A DNA stretch of 64,000 bases from Halosimplex aquaticum (GCF_028747785.1 NZ_CP118158.1:2232001-2296000), one strand, 5' to 3'. Positions 31,343-40,534 are shown, counted from the stretch's first letter. Program-made: numbers and translations. Notes: generated by a model from the letters alone, not told the origin.

Positions 31343-33079
31343 ATGCGCCGCCGTGAATACCTCCGTTCCGCAGTCGGCGCCGCCGGCCTGGTGGGGATCG
31401 CAGGGAACGCCCTCTCCGCCGCCGGCAGCGACGACAACGTATCGCCCTCCACGCAATCGACCACCGCGTCCTCCACGTCGACCCCGCAGACGACCGCCGA
31501 CGGAACCGATACGGACGACGGCGACGGCTTCTCGCCGCTCGCACGGATAGACGTCACGAACGACGACCCCCGGTTCAAGACCACCGAGGCCGTGATGGAA
31601 CCGTCCGGTCGATACGCGTTCGCGTCGCGGTTCGACGGCTTCTACGTCGTCGACTGCGACGACCCCGAGAACCCGGAGATCGTCGGCAGCTACACGGGGA
31701 TCACCGCGCCCGACGGACGGGAGATGGGGTCGTTCAGGGACCTCAAGTACAACCAGGGTCGGCTGATGCTCGCGACCGACGGGGGGAGCCAGTTCCGCGG
31801 GATCGCGCTGTTCGACGTCTCCGACCCCACCGATCCGGAGCCGCTCAAGACCTACGAGACGGCCTACCGGATCCACAACGCGGACCTGCACGGCGAGTAC
31901 GCCTACCTGACGACGGGGTCGGAACTCGAAGTCGTCCACGTGACGCCCGACGAACCGGAGTCCGTCGCCACGTGGTCGGTCACCGACTACGACGACGCCT
32001 ACGAGGACGTGTCGAGGGGACTCCGCAACCTCCACGACCTGTACGTCCAGAACGGGCGGGCGTACCTGGCGTACTGGGACGCCGGGACGTGGATCCTCGA
32101 CGTCTCCGACCCCGCGAACCCGAGCCACGTCGGCCACGCGACCGACTACAGCGCAGAGGACCTCGCGGGCCTGAGCGGGGCGGAGCTGTCCGAGTACGCG
32201 CTGGAGCCCGAGGGCAACGACCACTACGTCCAGCCCGACGACGACGGCGACCTGCTCGCGGTCGGCGGCGAGAGCTGGGACCTCGAACACGAGACGATCG
32301 AGACCGACGAGCCCGAGGAAGCGGACCTGGGCGGACCGAGCGGGATCGTCCTCTGGGACATCTCCGACCCGGCCGACCCCGAGGAACTGTCGGAGATCGA
32401 GCCGCCGATGCCCCCGGAAGGGGAGACGACGCGCCGCCGCGGCGGCTACTACACCACCTCGCACAACTTCGAGATCGCCGGCGACTACCTCTACTCGTCG
32501 TGGTACCGCGGCGGGGTGAAGGTCCACGACATCTCCGACCCCGAGAACCCCGAGGAACTCGCCCACTGGGCGGACGGCGACGAGACGAGCTTCTGGACCG
32601 CCCGCACGGGCATCCCGGGCGAGTACTTCATCGCGACGAGCTACACCCATCCGACCGAAGACGACGGCCCCGGCGGGTTCTACACCTTCCCCGACCCGAC
32701 CGACAACACGGCGACGGTCACGCCGTCGGGCGGGTCGGTCGACGCCGGGACCGCCAGCGGTACGACGGCCGGTCCTACCGCGACGGAGACCCCGACCGAG
32801 ACGTCGACGGCAACTGCTACCGATACGGCCGCACCGGCGGCCACTGACACGGCCGCGCCGACGGACGCCTCGACCCCGACGGCGACGCCACGGGCGACGG
32901 CGACCCAGACGCCGATGGCCGGCGGGACCGACCCCGGGGCGGACGCACCGACGGACGAATCGACCGCCACCGCGACGGACACAACCAGCGGGGACGGACC
33001 CGGTCTGGGCGTCCTGTCCGGGCTCGCCGCCCTGGGCATCGGCGCGTGGCGGCTCCGCGGGTCCGACGACGGGGAGTAA
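31343..33079 (+). CDS. LVIVD-repeat surface protein, Tat signal
   Basis: A 578-residue exported protein. The N-terminus MRRREYLRSAVGAAGLVGIA is a Tat signal. A Thr/Ser-rich spacer precedes an LVIVD-type propeller (about 75-450) whose units contain DVSDPxDPE (for example ALFDVSDPTDPEPL, VLWDISDPADPEEL, VHDISDPENPEEL). A long Thr/Ala-rich tail (460-555) ends in GPGLGVLSGLAALGIGAWRL plus charged residues, a PGF-CTERM-like anchor in which Phe is replaced by Leu. It is expected on the cell surface. The next gene is a paralogue. Confidence 0.88.
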   Translation: MRRREYLRSAVGAAGLVGIAGNALSAAGSDDNVSPSTQSTTASSTSTPQTTADGTDTDDGDGFSPLARIDVTNDDPRFKTTEAVMEPSGRYAFASRFDGFYVVDCDDPENPEIVGSYTGITAPDGREMGSFRDLKYNQGRLMLATDGGSQFRGIALFDVSDPTDPEPLKTYETAYRIHNADLHGEYAYLTTGSELEVVHVTPDEPESVATWSVTDYDDAYEDVSRGLRNLHDLYVQNGRAYLAYWDAGTWILDVSDPANPSHVGHATDYSAEDLAGLSGAELSEYALEPEGNDHYVQPDDDGDLLAVGGESWDLEHETIETDEPEEADLGGPSGIVLWDISDPADPEELSEIEPPMPPEGETTRRRGGYYTTSHNFEIAGDYLYSSWYRGGVKVHDISDPENPEELAHWADGDETSFWTARTGIPGEYFIATSYTHPTEDDGPGGFYTFPDPTDNTATVTPSGGSVDAGTASGTTAGPTATETPTETSTATATDTAAPAATDTAAPTDASTPTATPRATATQTPMAGGTDPGADAPTDESTATATDTTSGDGPGLGVLSGLAALGIGAWRLRGSDDGE

Positions 33080-33125
33080 TCGCCCCACCGGGAGACTGAT
33101 ACCCGCCGGCCGCTAGGCGGGTGAC

Positions 33126-34718
33126 GTGCACCGACGCCAGTTCCTCCGCGCGACCGTCGGGCTGGGCGTCCCGGCGGCCGTCGGCGCCCTGTCCTCCCGC
33201 GACGGCGCGGCCCACCCGACCGAGCCCTCCGAGTCGAACGCGACGACGGCGACCGGAACGTCAACCCCGACGCCCACGCCGACCGAGGCCGCCGCGACGC
33301 CGACCTCCGGCTACGAACCGCTCGGGAGCGTCGCCGTCGAGGACGCCACCGAGGCCGTGACGACCACCGACGGCGAGACGGCCTTCGTCGCCGCGCTCGA
33401 CGGGTTCGCCGCCGTGGACCTCGCCGATCCCGCGGATCCCACTGTCCTCGCAGAGAAACGCGACATCTCCCCGCCCGGGACCACGCAGGTGATGACGGGG
33501 ATCCAGGACGTGAAGTACGACGACGGGCGTCTGCTCGTCGCCGGGCCGGCGAACTACGACCCCGACGGCTTCCACGGGATCGCGCTCTACGACGTGTCCG
33601 ATCCGGCCAGCCCCGAACTCCTGCGGGCCTACCAGACCGCCTACCCGATCCACAACTGCGACCTGTCGGGCGGGTACGCCTACCTCACCGGGAACAACCG
33701 CGACGACAACCCGCTGGTCGTGGTCGACGTCGACCGCGACGAGCCCGCGGAAGTCGCCCGCTGGTCGCTGTTCGACCACGATCCCGTCTGGGAGTCCGTC
33801 CCCGTCGCGCTCCGGACGCTCCACGACGTGTTCGTCCGCGACGGTCGCGCCTATCTCGCCCACTGGGACGCGGGCACCTGGATCCTCGACGTCTCCGACC
33901 CCACCGCCCCCGCGTACGTCGGCGAGGTGAGCCAGCTCTCGCCAGCGGACCTGGCGGAACTGGACGGACTCGCGGTCTCCCGCGAGCAGAAGGAACCGCC
34001 GGGCAACGACCACTACGCCGCGGTCGACCCGTCGGGCTCGCTCCTGGCCGTCGGCAGGGAGACATGGAACTCGAACTTCGGGAAGGAGGGGACGACGCCG
34101 GGGCCGGACGATCCCGGCGGCCCGAGCGGGATCGACCTCTACGACCTGTCGGACCCCGCGTCGCCGGCCCACCTGGCGACCGTCGACCCGCCGCCGACCG
34201 CCGACCCGAACGTCAACGGCGTGTGGACGACCGCGCACAACTTCGAGATCGCCGCGGGCCACCTCTACTCGTCGTGGTACCGCGGCGGCGTGGCGGTCCA
34301 CGACCTCTCGGACCCGGCGAACCCCGAGCGAGTGCGGTACTTCCGTCGCTCGTCGGAGACGAGTTTCTGGACGGCGCAACTCGCCGCGCCCGGCGACGCG
34401 GTCGTCGCAACCAGCTACGGGGATCCCTCGCTCACAGACGCGGAATCGAGGCTCTACACGTTCCCCGACGTGCCGCGGGCGACGCCGACGGCAACCTCGA
34501 CGACCGGGTCGCCGGACGAGACCGCGACCCCGCCGACGACCGCACCAACGCCGACGGAAACCGCCGCGGGCGGACCGACTCGGGACGGGACCGACGCAGT
34601 CGAAACGGGGGGCGCGACCGACGAGGACGGCCCCGGTTTCGGCCCGCTCGCGGCGCTGGCGGGCGTCGGACTGGGCACGTGGCGACTGCTCCAGGAACGC
34701 GGCGAAGACAAGGACTGA
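33126..34718 (+). CDS. LVIVD-repeat surface protein, paralogue
   Basis: A 530-residue paralogue of the preceding protein. It opens MHRRQFLRATVGLGVPAAVG, a Tat signal, and has the same propeller with ALYDVSDPASPELL, ILDVSDPTAPAYV and VHDLSDPANPERV units. The shared phrases AYLAxWDAGTWILDVSDP and HLYSSWYRGGVxVHD show tandem duplication. The Thr/Ala tail ends in GPGFGPLAALAGVGLGTWRL, which contains the PGFG of PGF-CTERM proteins processed by archaeosortase A. Start is GTG 33126; 46 bp separate it from its paralogue. Confidence 0.88.
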   Translation: MHRRQFLRATVGLGVPAAVGALSSRDGAAHPTEPSESNATTATGTSTPTPTPTEAAATPTSGYEPLGSVAVEDATEAVTTTDGETAFVAALDGFAAVDLADPADPTVLAEKRDISPPGTTQVMTGIQDVKYDDGRLLVAGPANYDPDGFHGIALYDVSDPASPELLRAYQTAYPIHNCDLSGGYAYLTGNNRDDNPLVVVDVDRDEPAEVARWSLFDHDPVWESVPVALRTLHDVFVRDGRAYLAHWDAGTWILDVSDPTAPAYVGEVSQLSPADLAELDGLAVSREQKEPPGNDHYAAVDPSGSLLAVGRETWNSNFGKEGTTPGPDDPGGPSGIDLYDLSDPASPAHLATVDPPPTADPNVNGVWTTAHNFEIAAGHLYSSWYRGGVAVHDLSDPANPERVRYFRRSSETSFWTAQLAAPGDAVVATSYGDPSLTDAESRLYTFPDVPRATPTATSTTGSPDETATPPTTAPTPTETAAGGPTRDGTDAVETGGATDEDGPGFGPLAALAGVGLGTWRLLQERGEDKD

Positions 34719-34727
34719 AACCGGCGC

Positions 34728-36245
34728 TCAGAGCGCGTTCTCGACCGCGGACGCGACGCTCCGTGCTTTCTCCGCCAGTTCAGCGGGGACGTGGCCGGCG
34801 TCGACGGCGGCGTCGAGCTCGTCGTCGTCGACGCGTTCGACCCGCCCGTCGGCGTGTTTGACCACGTCGACGTGGAGGTCGACGTACCGGACCGCCGACG
34901 GGAACGCCTCGACCGGCGTGCAGACGTTGACGTACGTGCCGCGTTTCTCGCCGTCCTCGCCCCGGTAGACCGTCGGGTACCACCACTTGCCCTCGGTGAG
35001 TTTCGTCACCGCGACGTCGCCGGGTTGCTGGTCGACGCCGAGTGCGTCGTAGGTTCCCCGGCCGGACATCTCCCGCTCGACGACGACCGTTCCGTCCGGA
35101 TCGCGGCGGGTCACCTCGCCAGTGCCGAGCGAGAACATGCGGCCGTCGGGCTTGCCGTGGTCGATCCGGACACGGTCGCCCTCCGTCGGGCCGAACTGCC
35201 GCGTGACGGCGTCGAACGGGAACTCCGCCTCGCCGCCCGCGTCGGGACAGACCGCCTCGACGAAGTCGACGGCGGCGCTGGCGCTGTTGGTGGCGGCCTT
35301 CACGCGGTGGTGGCCGCTCATCGTCGCCGTGACCGCCCGCCGCCGCTCGTCGAGGCCGAAGCGGGACTCGCGGCCGAACCAGATCCAGACGGTCGACTCG
35401 CCCGGCCAGTAGCAGTGCGGCGCGGCGTCGTCGGGCGCGGGCGCGTCGGCGAACGCCTCGTCGAGTGCGAGCGCTCGCTCGCGGAGTCCGTCGAGGGCGT
35501 CGCCGAGCGCGTCGAGGTCGGCGTCGTCGGCGGCCGGGTCCCAGTCGATCCCCCAGCTCTCGGGCGGATCGACCGGGAGGAGGTCCGCGAGTTCCGGTCC
35601 GTTGCTGTCGGGCGACGACCCGCGGACGAGGGCGGCGAGGCCGCGCTGCACGCGGACGGTCGTGTCGAGGACCGGTCGGCCGTTCCCCCACGGCGGGGCG
35701 GCCTCTTTCACCTGGACGCGCAGGCGGTCGCCCGTTTCGACGTGGGCCGCGGTCTTCGAGTAAGGGAGAAACCCCTCGCGGTCGGTGCCGGCGACCGGCG
35801 GAAGGTCGTTGTCGCCGTCCGCGGCGCCGTCGGCCAGTTGCACGACCGCGCCGCTCCCGAGCGTCTCGGTCACTTCGCCGGCGTAGACCGCGCCGCGGGG
35901 CGTCGGGTCGCGCCAGGCCATGGCGTCGCGGCCGACCGCGCGGGCCTCGGTCGTCGCGGTCGCGACCGCCGCAGCGTCACCGGTGATCCCGACTCCCTGC
36001 CGGTCGTCGGTCGTCGAAACCATCGCGTCGGCGGGCGCGAGCGGGAACTCGTCGGCGAAGCGGTCGCGGATCGGCGGCGAGGCCTGGACGACCGACAGCC
36101 CCCCGTCCTCGAACAGGCGGGTCAGCGCCGTCGTGTAGATGCCGCGGACGCGGACGGTCGGGACGCCGTCGACGGCATCGCCCCCCGCGGTCGTGTCGGC
36201 GCCTTCGCCCGCGCCGCTCCGCGACGCGCCCTCGTCGTCGCTCAT
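34728..36245 (-). CDS. fau-1: RNA-binding protein AU-1/RNase E-G-like (FAU-1)
   Basis: A 505-residue archaeal FAU-1 family protein. The N-terminal two thirds has an S1-like segment (VYAGEVTETLGSGAVVQL, then YSKTAAHVETGDRLRVQVKE) related to RNase E/G, and the C-terminal 180 residues form a DUF402 domain (MFSLGTGEVTRRDPDGTV, GKWWYPTVYRGEDG, YVDLHVDVV). FAU-1 binds AU-rich RNA and has been linked to rRNA processing. ATG 36245 is chosen: it overlaps the upstream gene by ATGA. The much longer open frame upstream on this strand is not protein-like. Confidence 0.9.
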   Translation of the reverse strand: MSDDEGASRSGAGEGADTTAGGDAVDGVPTVRVRGIYTTALTRLFEDGGLSVVQASPPIRDRFADEFPLAPADAMVSTTDDRQGVGITGDAAAVATATTEARAVGRDAMAWRDPTPRGAVYAGEVTETLGSGAVVQLADGAADGDNDLPPVAGTDREGFLPYSKTAAHVETGDRLRVQVKEAAPPWGNGRPVLDTTVRVQRGLAALVRGSSPDSNGPELADLLPVDPPESWGIDWDPAADDADLDALGDALDGLRERALALDEAFADAPAPDDAAPHCYWPGESTVWIWFGRESRFGLDERRRAVTATMSGHHRVKAATNSASAAVDFVEAVCPDAGGEAEFPFDAVTRQFGPTEGDRVRIDHGKPDGRMFSLGTGEVTRRDPDGTVVVEREMSGRGTYDALGVDQQPGDVAVTKLTEGKWWYPTVYRGEDGEKRGTYVNVCTPVEAFPSAVRYVDLHVDVVKHADGRVERVDDDELDAAVDAGHVPAELAEKARSVASAVENAL

Positions 36246-36616
36246 AGCGCGTCGCGGTCCGCGGCGAACCGGACCCGGTCGTCGACCGTCGGCCCGAGAC
36301 GCAGTTCGACCACGTCGTCGCTGAGCACGCGCCCGCCTTCGACGGGGACGCCCCACGAGTCGAAGCGAAGGTACCCGCGGATGTCGTCGGCGTGCGTGAA
36401 GAGGTCGAGGTACTCGACGGCGTGTTCGGGGAACTCCGCGCTGGAGTGGGCCCGGTCCATGTCGGAGTAGACGGCGTCGAGTCCGTCGAAGAACGATTCG
36501 AGCGCGTCGGCGTCCTCGCGGGTGGCTTCGACGACGGCCTCCGAGACCTCCCTGATCTCGTCGGTCGAGAGGCCGGCGTCGCGCAGCGCCGCCTGCGTCC
36601 GCTGGTCGAAGTGCAT
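36242..36616 (-). CDS. Conserved haloarchaeal protein (DUF7532-like)
   Basis: A 124-residue acidic protein starting MHFDQRTQAALRDAGLSTDE. It is helical in the first 60 residues, then has EHAVEYLDLFTHADDIRGYL and FDSWGVPVEGGRVLSDDVVE, ending in a two-strand LRLGPTVDDRVRFAAD. Motifs match a conserved haloarchaeal family of unknown function. The start is placed at the internal ATG (36616) because the 14 upstream codons are unlikely. It overlaps FAU-1 by four bases, so it is presumably co-translated with it. Confidence 0.72.
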   Translation of the reverse strand: MHFDQRTQAALRDAGLSTDEIREVSEAVVEATREDADALESFFDGLDAVYSDMDRAHSSAEFPEHAVEYLDLFTHADDIRGYLRFDSWGVPVEGGRVLSDDVVELRLGPTVDDRVRFAADRDAL

Positions 36617-36718
36617 GCTCGCGGGTTCGCGGTCGGGGCTTGAAAACGTCGCGGTCACGGCTGGCGATGCGGGTTCGCGCCGGTCGGGCGGGCTCGCGGG
36701 TTCGGGCGTGGGCTCGCC

Positions 36719-36877
36719 TCAGATCGTCGCGCGGAGGACGAGCACGAGGAAGCCGAACATGGCGCCGAACGCGATGACCGTCCGCGGGTCGATGCGGATC
36801 GCGTTGCGGTCCTCGGCGTCGAAGTACCGGACGAGGCCGGCACTGGACATCAGTCCGCCGCTGTCGCTGCTGCTCAT
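36719..36877 (-). CDS. Preprotein translocase subunit Sec61-beta
   Basis: A 52-residue protein: [20 protein letters not shown] followed by [20 protein letters not shown] and [12 protein letters not shown]. The family features are a short polar N-terminus with [10 protein letters not shown], the strongly conserved (I/L)xIDP motif and a single C-terminal membrane helix. It is the small beta subunit of the SecYEbeta channel. It is too short for most gene-finding cut-offs. The ATG at 36877 is the only suitable start. It lies upstream of the DUF7532-like gene on the same strand with a 102-bp gap. Confidence 0.9.
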   Translation of the reverse strand: MSSSDSGGLMSSAGLVRYFDAEDRNAIRIDPRTVIAFGAMFGFLVLVLRATI

Positions 36878-36983
36878 ACGAACCTGTCTCGTGGCCGCCC
36901 GCGTAAGCCTTTCGTCCTGTGGCGGGGCGGCGACGTGTCGTCGAGCCGACCCGCGGACGGCCCGTACGCCGGTAGTGGAAACC

Positions 36984-36989
36984 CTTATC
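36984..36989 (+). promoter_or_regulatory. TATA element before thioredoxin
   Basis: CTTATC is centred about 31 nt before the thioredoxin ATG (37018), within acccttatcc. The predicted leader is only a few bases long. Confidence 0.45.
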
Positions 36990-37017
36990 CCCCCGGATTC
37001 GCAATTTCAACTGACGC

Positions 37018-37284
37018 ATGACAGTCACGCTCAAGGACTTCTACGCCGACTGGTGCGGCCCCTGCAAGACGCAGGACCCTATCTTGGAGGACCTCGAAGA
37101 GGAGTGGGGCGACGTCGAATTCGAGAAGATCAACGTCGACGAGGAGCAGGACGTGGCCAACGAGTACCACGTCCGCTCGCTCCCGACGCTCATCGTCGAG
37201 AACGACGACGGCATCGTCGAGCGCTTCGTCGGCGTCACGCAGGCCGACGACATCGAGGACGCGCTCACCCAGGCTTCCGCCTGA
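37018..37284 (+). CDS. trxA: Thioredoxin
   Basis: An 88-residue thioredoxin. The active site WCGPC is at residues 12-16, unusually close to the N-terminus, because the first beta strand is reduced to MTVTLKDFYAD. The cis-proline loop is LPTLIVEND, and the C-terminal helix is TQADDIEDALTQ. It reduces protein disulfides in the cytoplasm. The family is usually 100-110 residues, so this is a short form. It is monocistronic with its own promoter and is 124 bp upstream of ribH. Confidence 0.93.
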   Translation: MTVTLKDFYADWCGPCKTQDPILEDLEEEWGDVEFEKINVDEEQDVANEYHVRSLPTLIVENDDGIVERFVGVTQADDIEDALTQASA

Positions 37285-37382
37285 ACCGCCAGCAGTTCTC
37301 CGCTCTTCGTCCCCGCTCTCCGTCCGTCGACTCCCCAGTCGCGACGCTCGGCGCGGTTCCGGACGGAGAACCATAACATATC

Positions 37383-37390
37383 CGTTAACG
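37383..37390. promoter_or_regulatory. Palindrome CGTTAACG in ribH promoter
   Basis: A perfect 8-bp palindrome 19 bp before the ribH ATG, inside an AT-rich run with repeated TAAC/GTTA words (taacat, gttaac, gataac, gttac). It lies near the expected transcription start, so a repressor site is plausible. The palindrome could also be chance in an AT-rich promoter. Confidence 0.3.
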
Positions 37391-37408
37391 ATAACTCATT
37401 TGTTACAG

Positions 37409-37831
37409 ATGGCCGAACAGCCGGACATGTCCGCACTCGGACTCGTCGTCGCGGAGTTCTACGAGGGTCTCGCAGCGGAGTTGGAAGCGCGGGCGCGGGC
37501 GGCGGTTGACGAACGCGACGCGAGCGTGTCGCAACGAGTCGCCGTCCCCGGCGTCTACGACACGCCCCTGGCCGCCGACCGCCTCGCCCGCCGCGACGAC
37601 GTCGACGCCGTCGCAGTCCTCGGCGTCGTCATCACGGGAGACACCGATCACGACCGGGTCGTCGCGCACGCCGCCGCCCGGCAACTGAGTCGCGTGAGTC
37701 TCGAACGAGATACGCCCGTCGCGTTCGGCGTTCAGGGGCCGAACATGAGCGGACCCGAGGCTCGGGCGCGGGTTGACAAGGGAGCCGACGCCGTCCACTC
37801 GGCGCTCGATACGATCGAAGCACTCCCGTAA
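37409..37831 (+). CDS. ribH: 6,7-dimethyl-8-ribityllumazine synthase
   Basis: A 140-residue lumazine synthase, condensing 5-amino-6-ribitylaminouracil with dihydroxybutanone phosphate in riboflavin synthesis. Conserved elements: LGLVVAEFYEGL at the N-terminus, VPGVYDTPLAADRLARRDD (substrate loop), VLGVVITGDTDHDRVVAHAA with the catalytic-loop His, and PVAFGVQGPN. The family forms icosahedral or pentameric shells. ATG 37409 starts MAEQPDMSALG; a TTG three codons upstream is possible. Riboflavin precursors also feed F420 synthesis, in keeping with the F420 enzymes in this window. Confidence 0.93.
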   Translation: MAEQPDMSALGLVVAEFYEGLAAELEARARAAVDERDASVSQRVAVPGVYDTPLAADRLARRDDVDAVAVLGVVITGDTDHDRVVAHAAARQLSRVSLERDTPVAFGVQGPNMSGPEARARVDKGADAVHSALDTIEALP

Positions 37832-37851
37832 CGAACGGAGAAACGGCCGCC

Positions 37852-38520
37852 TCAGTGGAACTTGACGCCCACGTCGTGCATGCCCTCGTTGTTCATCGCG
37901 ATGTTGATCACAAGCGGCGTGACCGCCTCGACCTCGGCGGCGTTGGCGATGCCGCCGGCGGAGACGGCCCGCAGGCCCTCGACCTCGTCGGCGAGTTCGG
38001 AGACGGTGTCGACGGCGTCCTCGTCGTCGCCGACGACGAGTGTGTCCACGTCGAGTTCTGCGTCGAGGTTGGCGAGGCGGTCGGCGGCGAGGTTGTGGAA
38101 CGCGCCGACGACGGAGACGTCGTCCGGCGCCGCGTCCGCCGCGAGCGCGGTGACGCTGCCCGTGCCGGGCTTGTTGTAGTGCATGCCGTCCTCGTCGCGT
38201 TTCATCCCGACAGCGGGCGAGACGAGCACGTCCCCCGCGTCGAGGTCGGCGGCGACCGCCTCGATGGTGTCCGTGAGGTGGTAGGCCGGGACCGCGCAGA
38301 CGACCACGTCGGCGCGCGCGGCGGCCTCGCCGTTCTCGTAGCCGGCGACCGACGACTCGACGCCGCGGCTGTCCAGTTCGGTCACGTACTCCTCGGCCTT
38401 GTTCTCGGCTCGCTCGGCGTCGCGCGAGCCGATGATCACAGTGTGTGACGTGTCATACGCCCAGCGCAGGGCCAGTCCCTCGCCGATGTCGCCCGTGCCG
38501 CCCAGCAGTGCGATGTCCAT
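37852..38520 (-). CDS. npdG: F420H2:NADP oxidoreductase
   Basis: A 222-residue NADP-binding enzyme that exchanges hydride between F420H2 and NADP. The N-terminus MDIALLGGTGDIGEGLALRW is the Rossmann glycine loop, followed by VIIGSRDAERAENKAEEY. Later elements are DVVVCAVPAYHLTDTIEAV, VSPAVGMKRDEDGMHY and SVVGAFHNLAADRLA, the usual NpdG order. It is cytoplasmic. It is convergent with ribH and lies 70 bp downstream of the HAD gene on the same strand. It can provide F420H2 for the FrhB-like subunit and LLM enzymes found elsewhere in the window. Confidence 0.93.
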   Translation of the reverse strand: MDIALLGGTGDIGEGLALRWAYDTSHTVIIGSRDAERAENKAEEYVTELDSRGVESSVAGYENGEAAARADVVVCAVPAYHLTDTIEAVAADLDAGDVLVSPAVGMKRDEDGMHYNKPGTGSVTALAADAAPDDVSVVGAFHNLAADRLANLDAELDVDTLVVGDDEDAVDTVSELADEVEGLRAVSAGGIANAAEVEAVTPLVINIAMNNEGMHDVGVKFH

Positions 38521-38590
38521 ATCGGTGCCTCGGACGATATCAGGATAAGCGTTGCCGATTCGGCGGCGCGCGGGGCGGTCGGTCCCCGAG

Positions 38591-39469
38591 CTACTCGCCG
38601 TCCGCGCCGAGGAGGGCGGGCAGGTCGTTGACGGAGTCGACCACGGCGGCCGCGCCGGCCCGCTCGTACTTCCGTCGACCGTCCTCGCCGGTCAGCCCGC
38701 CCGTGAGGACGCCGACGCCGCGGTAGGTCCGCTCGGAGTCGGCCTCGGCGGCGTTGACGGCGGTGCGGACGTCGTCGAGCGTGTCGCCGACGAAGACGAC
38801 CGAGTCGGCGCCGAAGCGCTCGGCGAGCGTCACGAGCGCGTGCGGGTCGGGCTTGCCCTCGTCCCAGTCGTCCATGGTGAAGCGGTGCTCGTCGGGCACG
38901 TCGAGGCCCACCCGCTCCAGGGCGATGTCGGCCTCGGCGGCGGGACGGCCCGTCAGGACGCCCAGGTCGTGGCTCGCGCGCAGCGCGTCGACGGTCTCGG
39001 CTTCGAGGATCTGCGGTTCGTCGTTGATGTACCCCGACGTGTCCATGTCGGGTTCGGCGCCTTCGAGGTCGCGATACAGGTCGCTCCCGAGGTACAGCTG
39101 CTGGAACACTCCGCGGAGGCGGTCGGGGTCCCACTCGCTCATCACGCGCTCGCGCTCGGCGGGGCCGAGGGCGTCGAGGACGACCGTCTCGGCCGCGGCG
39201 ACGCCGCCGCCGGTCGCGGCCACCCGGTCGGTGAACGACGAGAGGGACAGTTCCAGCCCCTCGCGGCGCGCGAGGACGTACAGCGCCGCCGCGTCGGTGA
39301 GTTCCCAGTCGTTGTTGAACCCGCCCGCGTCCTTGAACTGCTGGATGTCCGCCTTCTCGATCGTGTCGCCGTAGACCTGGGCGACGGACTCGACGATGGC
39401 ACGGCGGTAGGAGTCGGCGACGTCGACGAGCACCCCGTCGACGTCGAGCACGACCGCGTCCGCGTTCAT
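38591..39469 (-). CDS. HAD-superfamily phosphatase (TIGR01548 type)
   Basis: A 292-residue HAD hydrolase. Motif I is [20 protein letters not shown] with the nucleophilic Asp near residue 9, motif II is [16 protein letters not shown], and motifs III/IV are [11 protein letters not shown] and [18 protein letters not shown] long cap (about 30-180) includes [20 protein letters not shown], characteristic of the haloarchaeal TIGR01548 subgroup. The substrate is unknown. Start ATG 39469; no closely coupled neighbours. Confidence 0.88.
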   Translation of the reverse strand: MNADAVVLDVDGVLVDVADSYRRAIVESVAQVYGDTIEKADIQQFKDAGGFNNDWELTDAAALYVLARREGLELSLSSFTDRVAATGGGVAAAETVVLDALGPAERERVMSEWDPDRLRGVFQQLYLGSDLYRDLEGAEPDMDTSGYINDEPQILEAETVDALRASHDLGVLTGRPAAEADIALERVGLDVPDEHRFTMDDWDEGKPDPHALVTLAERFGADSVVFVGDTLDDVRTAVNAAEADSERTYRGVGVLTGGLTGEDGRRKYERAGAAAVVDSVNDLPALLGADGE

Positions 39470-39582
39470 GAGTGTCTCCGGGGAAGCACTCCTCCTAAAA
39501 ATCCGTTCCGACTCGCCATCTCGTCCCCGCTCGAACGCCGGAGAGCCGGCGGCGGAGATCGGTCGGCCGAACGGCCGACGCG

Positions 39583-39972
39583 TCAGCCGCGGGCGACGAA
39601 CAGCGTCTCCGCCGGGAGCGTTTCCCGGTCGACGGCCACCAGCGGCTGGTCGGTGCCGAGCGTGGTGAACGCGAACGTCGCGCCGGCCTCGCGGGCGACG
39701 GCCAGCGTCGGCCGATGCAACTCCGGCGGGAGGTTCAGCGCGTACAGGAGGTCCGCGTCGGCGTAGACGGAGTAGTCGGGGTCGGTCACGTCGTCGCGGA
39801 CGAACCGCACGCTCTCGGGAACGGGCCTGGTGCGGCGGTCGGTGGCGACCACGTCGGTCCCGGCGTCGACGAGCGCCTCGGCGACGACGGTCCGCCGGCC
39901 GATGCCCACCTCGACGGCGGCGTCGTAGGCGGCGAACCGATCGACGAGCGCGTCCAGCGTCTCGGGGATCAC
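39583..39972 (-). CDS. UPF0146 family protein
   Basis: About 129 residues of a Rossmann-like protein: [61 protein letters not shown] and [20 protein letters not shown]. This is the archaeal UPF0146 family, which looks like a reduced methyltransferase fold. The start is uncertain. GTG 39972 gives a family-sized protein; an ATG at 40026 would run into the divergent archaemetzincin gene. A TATA-like element for that gene (39982-39987) lies immediately outside the chosen start. Confidence 0.8.
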   Translation of the reverse strand: MIPETLDALVDRFAAYDAAVEVGIGRRTVVAEALVDAGTDVVATDRRTRPVPESVRFVRDDVTDPDYSVYADADLLYALNLPPELHRPTLAVAREAGATFAFTTLGTDQPLVAVDRETLPAETLFVARG

Positions 39973-39981
39973 GTCGGGGTA

Positions 39982-39987
39982 TTTATC
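39982..39987 (+). promoter_or_regulatory. TATA element before archaemetzincin
   Basis: TTTATC, in gggtatttatcacg, is centred 28 nt before the ATG at 40013, so the transcript should be nearly leaderless. It is immediately adjacent to the 5' end of the divergent UPF0146 gene. Confidence 0.55.
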
Positions 39988-40012
39988 ACGTCCGCTCCCA
40001 TAAGCATCCCGT

Positions 40013-40534
40013 ATGCACGTCGACATCGTGCCGGTGGGTGACGTCCGCGCCGAGGTCAAGCGGGAGGCTTCGGCAAGCCTGCGGGCCGTCTACGAGAGCG
40101 ACGTGACGATGCACGACACCCAGTCGATCCCCTCCGGCGCGTACGACCGCAGTCGCGACCAGTACAGCGCGGAAGCGTTCATCAAACTCGCCACCCGAAT
40201 CGGCGACGGCGACAAGAACATCGCCATCACCCCGAAGGACCTGTTCTACCACCGCCGCAACTACGTGTTCGGCCTCGCTTACCTCGACGGCAAGGGGTCG
40301 GTCATCTCGACTTACCGGCTCAACACCTCCTCCGACGGCGGCATCTCGCGGCGCTCGGACGAGGACGTCTTCTCCGACCGCGTCCGCAAGGAGGTCATCC
40401 ACGAGATCGGCCACACGATGGGCCTGGAACACTGCGACAACAAGCGCTGCGTCATGAGCTTCTCGCCGACCGTCCGCGAGGTCGACATCAAAGACGAGGC
40501 GCTCTGCGGCACCTGCCAGCGAGAGGTCATGTGA
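40013..40534 (+). CDS. amzA: Archaemetzincin
   Basis: A 173-residue zinc metallopeptidase. The signature is HEIGHTMGLEHC (H130, E131, H134, H140, C141) followed by DNKRCVM and a terminal CGTCQ, the archaemetzincin pattern in which Cys residues bind a second zinc ion. The first half is the usual small alpha/beta domain (MHVDIVPVGDVRAEVKREAS). It is expected in the cytoplasm and its substrates are poorly known. A TATA box is well placed 28 nt upstream. Confidence 0.94.
   Translation: MHVDIVPVGDVRAEVKREASASLRAVYESDVTMHDTQSIPSGAYDRSRDQYSAEAFIKLATRIGDGDKNIAITPKDLFYHRRNYVFGLAYLDGKGSVISTYRLNTSSDGGISRRSDEDVFSDRVRKEVIHEIGHTMGLEHCDNKRCVMSFSPTVREVDIKDEALCGTCQREVM

Noticed and set aside
36246..37034. 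Upstream extension of the FAU-1 frame
   Set aside because: It crosses the DUF7532-like and Sec61-beta genes in another frame, and its product is Arg-rich without family features.
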